Origin: Lachnospiraceae bacterium P6B14
Lineage (GTDB): Bacteria; Bacillota; Clostridia; Lachnospirales; Lachnospiraceae
Direction: 5' to 3'
Length of the DNA: 64,000 nucleotides
Assembly (NCBI GenBank): GCA_000687695.1
Contig: JHWZ01000005.1
Coordinates: 1 to 64,000, forward strand
Shown one piece after another: positions 1-8,099 of this stretch (positions are counted from its first letter, which is position 1; each line of letters starts with the position of its first letter). Both the position numbers and the translations under genes were made by a program. Below the pieces are notes generated by a model. That model worked only from the letters and a program-made list of their open reading frames with translations. It was not told the DNA's origin and did no database searches.

Positions 1-11
1 TGACCCTTAAA

Positions 12-28
12 TGAAAAAGTCATTGCAA
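12..28 (+). repeat. Left terminal inverted repeat of the IS30-type element
   Basis: This 17-bp sequence pairs with bases 1506-1522 in inverted orientation with one mismatch. It lies about 120 bp before the transposase start. Confidence 0.7.
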
Positions 29-146
29 AGAAAATGACCATAAATCAGAAAAATCGTTGCAATGACTCTTGCAGAACAGGTAATTTGCTTTGATCGGATT
101 CATGGTGTATTATTCATAGGATTGCTATCTGCGGATAGGAGTTCAT

Positions 147-1448
147 ATGAGTAACAGAAACAGACTTAGTTTCAAGGAAAGGATTAGAATCGAAGCAGGA
201 ATCTATGCCAAGCTTTCTTTCAGCAGGATTGCCAGAGAGTTGGGCAGGCAGCCGTCTACCATCATCCGGGAAGTCAAGCAGAACAGCTTATTTGTTTCCG
301 GAGCGAGACCCCGAGGCATTGATTGTGTCTATGCGCCAAAGTGCCAAAAGAAAAATCTCTGTGGAGATGAGTTCTGCAATACCAGATGCTGGACATGCAG
401 AGAGTACAACTGCACAGAGCTGTGTGAAAGACACAGAGATCATCATTGTGAGACGCTGCTAAAGCCACCGTTTGTCTGCAATAACTGTAAGGAAAAACGA
501 CGTGCCGGGTGCAGCCTTGATAAGCGATACTATATGGCAGATAAGGCTGAAGCAAAGGCGAAGGCGACAAGATCCGAAGCGCGCAGAGGAAGTCGCTTGA
601 ATGCTGAAGAACTGAGGAAACTGGATGGGATCATATCGCCGCTGATCAAGCAGGGACAGCCGTTGTCTCATATATGTATAGTTCACAGAGATGAACTTGG
701 CGTATGTGAAAGAAGTGTATATAACTATGTAGAGCGGGGAGATCTTACGATAGGGAACCTTGATCTGCGCAGAAAAGTCAAGTATCGCAGGCGGAGAAAA
801 AAGCAGGATACCATACCGTGCAATAAGTTCTCGTATAGAAAAGGCCGTACATACGATGATTATCAGCGTTATATCGAGGTGAACCCGGACACCAGGATTG
901 TGGAGATGGATACAGTCAAGGGGAAACGCGAATATGGAAAAGTTCTGCTTACGATGATCTTCACCGACACAAATCTCATGCTGATGTTCCTGATGGAAGA
1001 TGGAACATGCGAATCAGTCATACAGGTATTTGACTGGTTGACAAAAGCATTGGGAATAAGGCGTTTCAGACGGTTGTTTCCATTGATTTTAACCGATAAT
1101 GGTGGAGAGTTCAAGGAAGTCCTTAAACTGGAATTCACCAAGAGTGGATCGCCGAGAACAAAGCTGTTTTACTGCGATCCGCAGGCATCCTGGCAGAAAC
1201 CACATGTGGAGAAGAATCACGAGTTTATAAGATATGTGATTCCAAAGGGGACCATCCTGACCCAGTATACGCAGGCACAGATAACAAATCTGTCAAACAA
1301 CATCAACAGTGTAAAGAGGGCCGGGTTGTCCAACCAGAGTCCATTTGATTTGGCTCAGGATAAAGACATAAAAAAACTGCTGGAGTTGATGGACATGTCA
1401 CCGGTGCCAGCCGATGACATCGTTCTCACACCAAAGCTGATGAAGTAA
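147..1448 (+). CDS. IS30-family transposase
   Basis: This DDE transposase would cut and join the ends of its own element. Residues 5-45 form a helix-turn-helix of the IS30 type (LSFKERIRIEAGIYAKLSFS, then IARELGRQPSTIIREV). A Cys-rich stretch follows at about 60-115, as seen in clostridial IS30 transposases. The catalytic core carries D in VEMDTVKG, D in LTDNGGEF and E in EKNHEF. At 433 aa it is full length for the subgroup and has no visible disruption, so it may be active. The start follows a GATAGGAG ribosome site. The gene fills nearly the whole element. Confidence 0.93.
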   Translation: MSNRNRLSFKERIRIEAGIYAKLSFSRIARELGRQPSTIIREVKQNSLFVSGARPRGIDCVYAPKCQKKNLCGDEFCNTRCWTCREYNCTELCERHRDHHCETLLKPPFVCNNCKEKRRAGCSLDKRYYMADKAEAKAKATRSEARRGSRLNAEELRKLDGIISPLIKQGQPLSHICIVHRDELGVCERSVYNYVERGDLTIGNLDLRRKVKYRRRRKKQDTIPCNKFSYRKGRTYDDYQRYIEVNPDTRIVEMDTVKGKREYGKVLLTMIFTDTNLMLMFLMEDGTCESVIQVFDWLTKALGIRRFRRLFPLILTDNGGEFKEVLKLEFTKSGSPRTKLFYCDPQASWQKPHVEKNHEFIRYVIPKGTILTQYTQAQITNLSNNINSVKRAGLSNQSPFDLAQDKDIKKLLELMDMSPVPADDIVLTPKLMK

Positions 1449-1505
1449 GCAAAACATCTACATGAAAAAGCAGATAGTAATCGCCTATAGACAATCGTAG
1501 GAGGG

Positions 1506-1522
1506 TTGCAATCACTTTTTCA
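1506..1522 (-). repeat. Right terminal inverted repeat of the IS30-type element
   Basis: Partner of the left end at 12-28, with a single mismatch. It lies about 60 bp after the transposase stop. Confidence 0.7.
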
Positions 1523-1623
1523 GACAAACTTGCAAGTCTCCGTTTTGTGATGCGAGAAAAAATGCCATTCTCAGCAGTTTTGAGGTAATTATACCACAAA
1601 AAGGAACGATATTGAAGAAAAAA

Positions 1624-1746
1624 ATGATATGTGATGGAAAAATCAATGGCGATTTTGCATCGAGTTTTTCATTCAACGAGGAGGAAATGACCGTATCAGA
1701 GATCGCAAAAGGAGGGATCATATGGCAGATTACACCGAAAGAATAG
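1624..1746 (+). other. Possible 40-aa leader ORF overlapping the Sel1-protein start
   Basis: The space between the insertion sequence and the Sel1-repeat gene holds one short open frame of 40 codons. It begins at an ATG in an A-rich stretch and runs 25 nt into the next gene in another frame. It has no good ribosome site and I recognise no family. It could be the 3' part of an older gene cut by the insertion sequence, a leader peptide, or chance. Otherwise I see nothing in this space. Confidence 0.2.
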
Positions 1747-2960
1747 AAACCAAGCCCCTTTCACAAGCCGAGTTCGAACGCCTCGTCGTAAGCAGATTCG
1801 AAGAACATGATTTTCTTCACAACAACAGGTTCGAAGTAATGTATGTTCCAAAAAGAGAAGATAATGTTCGTTATGTTGAAGCTGTGGTGATGATCGACGA
1901 CGAAAACAGTTATTGGGTCGAGATAGGAGTAGACCCGGGTGTCAAAAGAAAGAGAAAAAGATATTCCAGAGACTACGTACCAAAAGAAGAAGCTATCCGG
2001 ATTTTCAAAAGTGTTCTGGTGGACTATGAGATGCCCGACATTAAAGATTGGGATGACTTCACGGATGAGCAGGAATACTATCTGCATGCGGACCGGATCA
2101 TCAGCAGATTCCCATTCATAGAGAACCCGACTGAAGACGATGAGTTCGCCTACGTAGAAGCATTGGACTTCATGATCGATGAAATACAGGAAAACGAGAT
2201 CGAAAACATCAAAAAACTCGCCTGGTTTTACGGCGAGAGGCACCTCTTTGACCTCGAGCGCAAATACCTGGAGATGGCATACGATATAGGCGATACCGAT
2301 GCCGCCTGCGAGCTCGGATACATGTGGTATTATGGCCAGCATGGCGAAATCGATTACGAAAAAGCATATCACTACTTCAAGGAAGGCCTCAAAGGAGACG
2401 GCGCGAACGTCTACTACTGCCGATACAAGCTTGCCGATATGTACCGTTTCGGAAAGTGTGTGGATCAGGACACGGAAAGGTATCGCGACGCCATAAAACA
2501 AGCCCTCGAGGATATGGGCGAAGAGCCACCGGATCTCAGCTATCCCTACCCCGAACTCGCCTACCGCATGGCCGGTATCCGGGCAGATGAGGGAAACACC
2601 ACAGAGGCCATCTATCTCCTAAAGAAGGCCAGACATTTTCTTGCAGAACGGCTGGTAAGAGATAACTATTGGGGATCGATAAGTACCATGAAAAGGATCG
2701 TAAAAAAAATGCACGAGCTCACACCCGATTTTGACCACATCAAAAATATATATGACATCTTCCGACTGGAAGGTGATCCATGTAGCCTTACCTTCGCTTA
2801 TGACGGGACGGATCATGAAATCGAGATCGGTGATGACGGCGGGATCGCGCTGGATGGAAAGTGGTACAGATCTATGGAAGCGTTCTTTGAAAAATGCTCC
2901 GTAGGTGAACATAAACTAACATCGATATATTATGAACTCTATGGGCTGGCTTTAGCGTAA
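1722..2960 (+). CDS. Sel1/TPR-repeat protein of unknown function
   Basis: A cytoplasmic 412-aa protein without signal peptide or membrane segment. Residues about 165-265 carry Sel1-like helical repeats (ACELGYMWYYG, YEKAYHYFKEGL, YKLADMYRFGKCV), which usually act as protein-interaction scaffolds. A further repeat-like helical pair lies near 285-310. The N-terminal 120 residues are a charged alpha/beta region I do not recognise. The last 60 residues look beta-rich. A GGAGGGATCAT ribosome site sets the start. It is the first gene of a tight operon with a J-domain and a HIRAN-domain protein, so a role in protein quality control or DNA-damage handling is possible, but that is inferred from context only. 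Confidence 0.7.
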   Translation: MADYTERIETKPLSQAEFERLVVSRFEEHDFLHNNRFEVMYVPKREDNVRYVEAVVMIDDENSYWVEIGVDPGVKRKRKRYSRDYVPKEEAIRIFKSVLVDYEMPDIKDWDDFTDEQEYYLHADRIISRFPFIENPTEDDEFAYVEALDFMIDEIQENEIENIKKLAWFYGERHLFDLERKYLEMAYDIGDTDAACELGYMWYYGQHGEIDYEKAYHYFKEGLKGDGANVYYCRYKLADMYRFGKCVDQDTERYRDAIKQALEDMGEEPPDLSYPYPELAYRMAGIRADEGNTTEAIYLLKKARHFLAERLVRDNYWGSISTMKRIVKKMHELTPDFDHIKNIYDIFRLEGDPCSLTFAYDGTDHEIEIGDDGGIALDGKWYRSMEAFFEKCSVGEHKLTSIYYELYGLALA

Positions 2961-2983
2961 GCCGGCCCGGAAAGGAGGACCCT

Positions 2984-3772
2984 ATGACAGATTTGGTATC
3001 AAAAAAGGATCTCACATACGATCGGTACGAGGAACTCATCGTACAGCGCGATCAGCTCAGAAAAGACGCATCATCGATAGAGATCGGTTACAAAAAGGAG
3101 TTCGGAAGGCTCATCACCGACTCGTTCAAAGCAAAGATCGAGTGCATCAAACTCAAAAAGACCATCGCGAAGATCACTCAGTCGGTCAACCGTGGCGAAA
3201 AAGTCAATATGGCTCAGATCGAAAAAGAGATAAAGCACGAGATGTCAGCATACAACGAGCAATTGATGGCCATGATCATGGACGTCACCATGGCAAACGA
3301 GTCGAAAGCATCTCCGGCCTACGTCGTCGAAGAGGTAAAAAGGATCTACAGGCGACTCGCAAAAAAGATCCACCCGGACATCTACCCCGGTTTCGACACC
3401 GACAAAGATGCACAGAAACTGTGGGAGGAGATCCTGATCGCCTACGCGGCCAATGACCTCGACGCTATGCAGGACCTCGAGGTGATGGTGATGCGCCTCA
3501 TGGATGATGAAGAGGACCAAAAGCCGAAGCTCACATTCTCGGAATTGGAGGAGAGGATCGAGAGACTCGAGCGCGAGATCGACCGTATCCTCCACACGAA
3601 ACCGTACATCTTTGGCGAACTCCTCGAGGATGAAAAAGCCACTGAGAAACAGAAGCAGGAGCTGTCCGATGAACTCGAGGAATACAGGGCATATGTAAAG
3701 GAACTGTCAAATACTCTTGATGAACTTGTGAAGAGATCGGGGGTGAATCTGATATGGCAAATGAGATCATAA
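2984..3772 (+). CDS. J-domain protein with coiled-coil flanks
   Basis: Residues about 115-180 form a J domain. A helix rich in R and K (VKRIYRRLAKKIHPDIYPGF) contains the diagnostic HPD tripeptide, followed by a helix with LWEEILIAYAANDLDAM. J domains stimulate the ATPase of DnaK/Hsp70 and so recruit the chaperone to a substrate. Both flanks are strongly charged with coiled-coil character (residues 5-105 and 190-250). There is no zinc-finger or C-terminal DnaJ substrate domain, so it is not the housekeeping DnaJ. The 23-bp gap from the Sel1 gene contains a GGAGG site, and its end overlaps the HIRAN gene by 19 bp, which suggests translational coupling. Confidence 0.82.
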   Translation: MTDLVSKKDLTYDRYEELIVQRDQLRKDASSIEIGYKKEFGRLITDSFKAKIECIKLKKTIAKITQSVNRGEKVNMAQIEKEIKHEMSAYNEQLMAMIMDVTMANESKASPAYVVEEVKRIYRRLAKKIHPDIYPGFDTDKDAQKLWEEILIAYAANDLDAMQDLEVMVMRLMDDEEDQKPKLTFSELEERIERLEREIDRILHTKPYIFGELLEDEKATEKQKQELSDELEEYRAYVKELSNTLDELVKRSGVNLIWQMRS

Positions 3773-4149
3773 ATACGGGCGACGGAGCCCTTTCCATCAT
3801 TACTCACGGAGGAGAACTCGGTGATGTGCTGAAGCCCCTGACCAAGGAGATATTCCTGTTTGATTCCCATATCGCGGGGACTACGCATCTGGAGGATGGC
3901 TCGGTTCTTGATGAGGTGAAAGAAGGCGACCAGGTGATCCTGCAGCGTGAGGATAACAAGTATGACAAGAGGGCTATAGTCATATTTGATTCGAAGATGA
4001 GGAAGCTCGGATATGTCCCGGAGAGGGACAATGTGGTGTTTTCGAGGCTGATGGATGCGGGGAAGTGTCTGACGGCTAAGGTTTCAAAAAAAGTTACCGA
4101 AGGATGGTTTGTCAGGATCGGTATCAAAATATATATGGTTGATTTTTAA
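3754..4149 (+). CDS. HIRAN-domain protein
   Basis: A 131-aa protein that is almost entirely a HIRAN domain (residues about 30-125). Visible family features are FDSHIAGTTH, EGDQVILQREDNKYDKRAI and KLGYVPERDN. In HLTF and in bacterial nuclease/helicase fusions this domain recognises DNA ends or damaged DNA. Here it stands alone, so it may be a DNA-binding partner of the J-domain and Sel1 proteins encoded just before it. The start lies inside the 3' end of the J-domain gene, which suggests coupled translation. An apparent long palindrome begins 18 bp after the stop. Confidence 0.82.
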   Translation: MANEIINTGDGALSIITHGGELGDVLKPLTKEIFLFDSHIAGTTHLEDGSVLDEVKEGDQVILQREDNKYDKRAIVIFDSKMRKLGYVPERDNVVFSRLMDAGKCLTAKVSKKVTEGWFVRIGIKIYMVDF

Positions 4150-4167
4150 AAATGTTCCGACACAGGT

Positions 4168-4474
4168 GTCGGCTCCGTTGACAGCCATGCCTGCCAGACG
4201 CACGAACGCCGGTCGACTCGATGCACCTGTCGATACCTCATGCCCGCCCTCAGTCACAGGTCATCGCAAGCGATGACCGAACTTTGCTTCGCAAGAGTTC
4301 CTTCGCTTGCTGCGTGCGACGCGGCAGTCGCCACGCCTTATATGGCGTGCCTCCTGCCACCTCTTCGCAGCTGACGCTCAAACACGTTCCTCGGGAACGG
4401 GCATATCGACAGGAACCTCTCGTCTGACCTTGTTCGGCAAGTGTCTGTCAGACATGTCTTCAACGGAGCCTGAC
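4168..4474. repeat. Large imperfect palindromic element, copy 1
   Basis: A GC-rich element of about 307 bp whose first and last ~34 bases are inverted copies of each other: GTCGGCTCCGTTGACAG opens it and CTTCAACGGAGCCTGAC closes it. Several smaller hairpins lie inside, for example GTCATCGCAAGCGATGAC. It shares most of its length with the element at 5420-5683, including the sequence just past the right end (GGGTTGGCAATGTTTCAA). It has no convincing coding potential. It could be a structured RNA, a bidirectional terminator, or a MITE-like mobile repeat. The following 190 bp up to the SH3-protein gene show nothing I can name. Confidence 0.7.
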
Positions 4475-4667
4475 TGCGTGGGTTGGCAATGTTTCAAGTA
4501 CAGGGAGAAGATTTCTCTTGACATGATGAGTTTTGCGTAGTAGAGTTAAGGCGTATCGAGAGATACGACTGGTTTCCTTGCCAGGCAAAATGGGAACTAT
4601 ATCAGATGATGCGCTCTACAGGGTCAAGGAGAACGGTCGATGCGGCGTGGCGTTTGGCTGACGCGCA

Positions 4668-5315
4668 TCAATTACGTGGCGTAGCGTGTGTCACGAGATA
4701 GGATACCAGCGTATTGAAGTCGTGGCCGGAAAATCGTTTTCTCTCATAGCCGGATACGTAAATATGCGAACTGTATTCAGGATAAGTGCAGGTATCCGTT
4801 AGTGAAATATATACTTTGTATACAAACTTAGAGTTTGACAGCGTGATCCACAGACTGGCCATCGTTCCGATGTTCTCATATTTTGATATATCTATATCAC
4901 CGGCGCTGTCAAGCTTCCAACCGTGCTTTCTAGCGACATCGATAACTTTATTCTTATTCTTTTCCATGGCTGCTTTGAGACCGGCCTTGCTTATATTCTT
5001 TCTGAGCGTGTTCTTTCTGACGTAGCCGTATTTGCCGGAAGCATAGCAGATCTTTATCCATCCCCCACTGTTTGCAGAACCATATTGAATGACATCCTTA
5101 TCCTTCTTTAAAGTTATGACGACTTTACTGGAAGCGGAGGCTTTCTTGTGGACCTTCAGTTTGGCAGGCTTGACGAATCGCATGTATTTGGTCACTGCAG
5201 CTTTCGCTGTGGATGGGGCGATCGGGCCTGCAATCTCGGGAGCGAGTATTATGCTTCCGGAAGTCAGGCAGAAGGCTAGGATGATTGCGATTGATCTGTT
5301 CATAAGTTTACTCAT
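4668..5315 (-). CDS. Secreted SH3-like domain protein
   Basis: The N-terminus is a signal peptide (basic start, hydrophobic IAIILAFCLTSGSIIL, likely cleavage after the following Ala-rich stretch near residue 40). Residues about 50-105 resemble a bacterial SH3 domain (KLKVHKKASASSKVV, then GGWIKICYASGKYGYV), a module that usually binds cell-wall peptide or protein ligands. The C-terminal 100 residues are unassigned. I chose the ATG eight bases after a GGAGA site rather than the upstream GTG. It reads against its neighbours and is flanked on both sides by copies of the large palindromic repeat, so the gene and repeats may have arrived together. Confidence 0.72.
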   Translation of the reverse strand: MSKLMNRSIAIILAFCLTSGSIILAPEIAGPIAPSTAKAAVTKYMRFVKPAKLKVHKKASASSKVVITLKKDKDVIQYGSANSGGWIKICYASGKYGYVRKNTLRKNISKAGLKAAMEKNKNKVIDVARKHGWKLDSAGDIDISKYENIGTMASLWITLSNSKFVYKVYISLTDTCTYPEYSSHIYVSGYERKRFSGHDFNTLVSYLVTHATPRN

Positions 5316-5419
5316 AAGCACGGTCTCCTTTCCGAAAAAGGGTTATATGCTGATTGTAACATAAAGGTTGGTGAAAAACAACAAAAACAAAACGCTTTGA
5401 ATGAGGATACGACTCACGT

Positions 5420-5683
5420 GTCAGGCTCAGTTGACAGACATGCCTGACAGACGCACGAACGTCGGTCGACTCGACGCACCTGTCGATACCTCATGCCCGC
5501 CCTCGTCAAACTCGCTTGTTTCGTGCGACCCGACACTCGTCACGCGTCATCTCGCGTGACTCCTATCGGCTCTTCGGAACTGACGCTCAAACATGTTCCT
5601 CGGGAACGGGCATATCGACAGGCACCTCTCGTCTGACCTTGTTCGGCAAGTGTCTGTCAGACATGTCTTCAACGGAGCCTGAC
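5420..5683. repeat. Large imperfect palindromic element, copy 2
   Basis: Second copy of the element at 4168-4474, about 264 bp. The ends are again inverted copies: the left end starts GTCAGGCTCAGTTGACAG and the right end closes CTTCAACGGAGCCTGAC. The right third is nearly identical between copies, while the internal hairpins differ in sequence but keep the ability to pair (ACGCGTCATCTCGCGT here). Compensating differences of this sort suggest that the folded form matters. It lies between the SH3-protein promoter region and the AIPR promoter. Confidence 0.7.
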
Positions 5684-5733
5684 AGCGAGGGTTGGCAATG
5701 TTTCAAGAGCTATCATACATCCGCATTTTATAT

Positions 5734-5762
5734 TTGATCTCTTGAGTTGAATGTGTTATAAT
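5734..5762 (+). promoter_or_regulatory. Sigma-A-type promoter for the AIPR gene
   Basis: TTGATC, 17-bp spacer, TATAAT, ending 31 bp before the AIPR start. A GAGGAGG ribosome site lies between. Confidence 0.6.
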
Positions 5763-5793
5763 TTGAGTATCTTTATTTGAGGAGGATATTAAG

Positions 5794-7557
5794 ATGGAAA
5801 TAAGTAACAAGATTAAAGAGATGTGTAAAAACATAGATACACCAGAGGGAAAACTCACTGATCAATATCAGTTCACCTTGAATGCGGTAGATTTAAAGTA
5901 TTATAAGACAAATATTGGCGAAGTAGATATAAAATATGGATTTGTTGATGGAAAAAATGACGGAGGGATTGATTATATATATTCAGATGGGAGTATTATG
6001 AGTCTTATCCAAGGAAAATCGTCCGCCTCGCTCTCTTTAGAAGATATAAAAAATATATTCAGAAAGATGGATGAGACTGTAGGTACATTTGAAAATGGTG
6101 ATTATTCTAAATATTCTGAAAAATTGAAAAGCATATATATTAATACTTATGACGAGCTTGATGAGAATAAAAATATTGAATTGGTTTTGTTTACTAATAC
6201 ACAGATAACCGACGAAACAAGAAAAGCAATCGCTGAATTCGCAAAAAAAGCCCCGTATGATAACTATAGAATTAGAATGTATGATGAGTCAGATTTAGAT
6301 GAGATGAAGGCGATTATAGAGCAGGATTCAGATCTGGTTCAGGAAGATAGTATAAAAATATGGAAGAATACGGATAATAAGAACGATGCTTTATCATACG
6401 GAGATAACGGGATAATAGTTAATGTGCTCGCGTCGTCTGTAAAAAGATTATTTGATAAGTATTCAAAAAAAGGGTTGTTCAGTTATAATCTTAGAGAACA
6501 TATCAGTCAAAAGTCTGTTGATGATGCTATAGATAACACGATCAAAACTGATAGAAAAAACTTTTGGTATTATAATAACGGTATAACAATTGGATGTGAA
6601 GATTTTGATGTTGACGGTAATAAAGTAAAACTGTATGGTTTTTCAATAATAAACGGTGCACAAACTACAACAAAAATTGGAAAATCTAAAATAATCGATG
6701 AGAAAAACGATTTTCCACTTTCGTGCAAGATTGTGCGTGCGGAAAGATCTGTAGATGAAGATGGTGATTTTATTGGAAAAATTTCAGAAGCATCCAATTC
6801 TCAAAAACCGATTAAACAGAGAGATTTAAAGTCAAATACAAAAGAACAAAAGCTACTTCAATCAAAGTGTGCTAATAATGGAAAATACTCTCTTGCAGTT
6901 GAGATCAAGAGAGGTGTTAAGCCAAAGAATCATAAAAAGGTTGAAAACTGGCAGAGAATCACTAATGAGCAACTTGGACAACTCATTTATGCTTGCTTAT
7001 ATCAACATCCCGGTTCGGCAAGATCTGATAAGGCAAAGCTGTTTTCTTCTGAAAAGGTTTATAATAGTATTTTCAAGTCTACATATGATTATGACACATT
7101 GTATGATCTTGTAAGATTAGGGAATATGTATGATGCTTTTTTGAAAGACTACATAGATAATGAGAAGGATATAGACAAAATTGCAATTGCAAAGAATGGT
7201 AAACTTACTTGTCTTGCGACTTGTATATATCTTTGGAAGAAACAGTTGAATATTGTTTCAGATTATACCGATTCGAAGCTTCGGATTAATAATCTAAAGG
7301 GACTATTGGTTACAGATTATGATGGCGATGATTTGGAAAAGAGCGCAAATGATTTATTTGGTTTTATAGTACGGTTCTTGTTTAACCAGTATACTGGAAA
7401 AAAGGATAGTTTGAAAGTTACAAGCTGTTCCAATTTCTTTAAAAACGATAAAGTATATGAGGAAGTGATTCTTAAAGAAATTGATTCAGTAGATGATTAC
7501 GATCGGGAAAAGCTGGATAAGCTTATGGAATTGTTTTCAAAAAAGAAGGTAATTTGA
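5794..7557 (+). CDS. AIPR-family abortive phage infection protein
   Basis: A 587-aa cytoplasmic protein of the AIPR family, known from abortive-infection phage resistance. The central signature is plain: FWYYNNGITIGCEDF and FSIINGAQTTTKIGK near residues 250-300. The N-terminal 90 residues look like a Mrr-type PD-(D/E)XK nuclease fold, with DGGIDYIY followed by SLIQGKSS, where the D and Q-x-K would be the catalytic residues. Codon use is AT-rich, like the following restriction genes and unlike the rest of the window, which points to transfer. It has its own promoter and lies directly upstream of a Vsr/restriction-modification set, so a defence role is well supported by both family and context. 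Confidence 0.87.
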   Translation: MEISNKIKEMCKNIDTPEGKLTDQYQFTLNAVDLKYYKTNIGEVDIKYGFVDGKNDGGIDYIYSDGSIMSLIQGKSSASLSLEDIKNIFRKMDETVGTFENGDYSKYSEKLKSIYINTYDELDENKNIELVLFTNTQITDETRKAIAEFAKKAPYDNYRIRMYDESDLDEMKAIIEQDSDLVQEDSIKIWKNTDNKNDALSYGDNGIIVNVLASSVKRLFDKYSKKGLFSYNLREHISQKSVDDAIDNTIKTDRKNFWYYNNGITIGCEDFDVDGNKVKLYGFSIINGAQTTTKIGKSKIIDEKNDFPLSCKIVRAERSVDEDGDFIGKISEASNSQKPIKQRDLKSNTKEQKLLQSKCANNGKYSLAVEIKRGVKPKNHKKVENWQRITNEQLGQLIYACLYQHPGSARSDKAKLFSSEKVYNSIFKSTYDYDTLYDLVRLGNMYDAFLKDYIDNEKDIDKIAIAKNGKLTCLATCIYLWKKQLNIVSDYTDSKLRINNLKGLLVTDYDGDDLEKSANDLFGFIVRFLFNQYTGKKDSLKVTSCSNFFKNDKVYEEVILKEIDSVDDYDREKLDKLMELFSKKKVI

Positions 7558-7648
7558 TATACTAGAGGGGATCATACGAAGCTGTCGTAACGAGTTAATG
7601 GATGCAACTTTGTATTTCTGTATTCGGGAAAGATCGGAGAGAATGGCC

Positions 7649-8089
7649 ATGGATGTTTTGACGTCGGATCAAAGAAGAAAGAATATGAAGAGTATCCGCT
7701 CTAAAGATACTAAAATAGAAGTGTTGTTGAGAAAAGCATTATGGTCAAAGGGATATCGATATCGGAAGAATTATAAAGGGTTACCTGGCTGTCCTGATAT
7801 AGTATTGACAAAGTATAAAATTGCTGTGTTCTGTGATAGCGATTTTTTTCATGGAAAAGATTGGGAATCAAAAAAGAAGAAGCTTGAAATGAGCAATAAT
7901 GCAGATTATTGGATCAGTAAGATAGAGAGAAATATGGAACGTGATAGAGAAAATGAACATGATCTGCAAACATCAGGATGGACGGTTATTCGTTTTTGGG
8001 GATACGATATAATTCATGATATGGATTCCTGCTTGAAAACCATTGAGGAAGCAATTTTTGAGCAAAAGGTCTCTGATACGCTGGATTGA
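7649..8089 (+). CDS. vsr: Very short patch repair (Vsr) endonuclease
   Basis: Vsr nicks DNA at T:G mismatches that arise when 5-methylcytosine made by a partner methyltransferase is deaminated. The family pattern is clear: MDVLTSDQRRKNMKSIRSKD at the start, then SKGYRYRKNYKGLPGCPDIV, with the nuclease D in CPDIV and the FCDSDFFHGKDWE motif. At 146 aa it has normal length. I place the start at the ATG eight bases after GGAGA; an in-frame ATG two codons earlier is possible. It precedes a restriction enzyme and lies opposite a cytosine-C5 methyltransferase, exactly the setting expected for Vsr. Confidence 0.93.
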   Translation: MDVLTSDQRRKNMKSIRSKDTKIEVLLRKALWSKGYRYRKNYKGLPGCPDIVLTKYKIAVFCDSDFFHGKDWESKKKKLEMSNNADYWISKIERNMERDRENEHDLQTSGWTVIRFWGYDIIHDMDSCLKTIEEAIFEQKVSDTLD

Positions 8090-8099
8090 TGGAGGGCAG

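Larger units (their letters stand above)
12..1522 (+). mobile_element. IS30-family insertion sequence
   Basis: A single transposase gene is bounded by imperfect inverted ends. The left end reads TGAAAAAGTCATTGCAA; the reverse complement of the right end is TGAAAAAGTGATTGCAA, 16 of 17 identical. This one-ORF layout with short inverted repeats fits IS30 elements. I could not identify a convincing target duplication, so the outer limits may be off by some bases. The element lies just upstream of the Sel1/J-domain/HIRAN operon. Confidence 0.75.

Noticed and set aside
1761-2501. Long open frame opposite the Sel1-repeat gene
   Set aside because: It mirrors the codon pattern of the real gene, has no ribosome site and resembles no family.
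4221-4540. Small ORFs inside the palindromic element
   Set aside because: The equivalent frames in the second copy are not conserved, and the sequence is dominated by inverted repeats.
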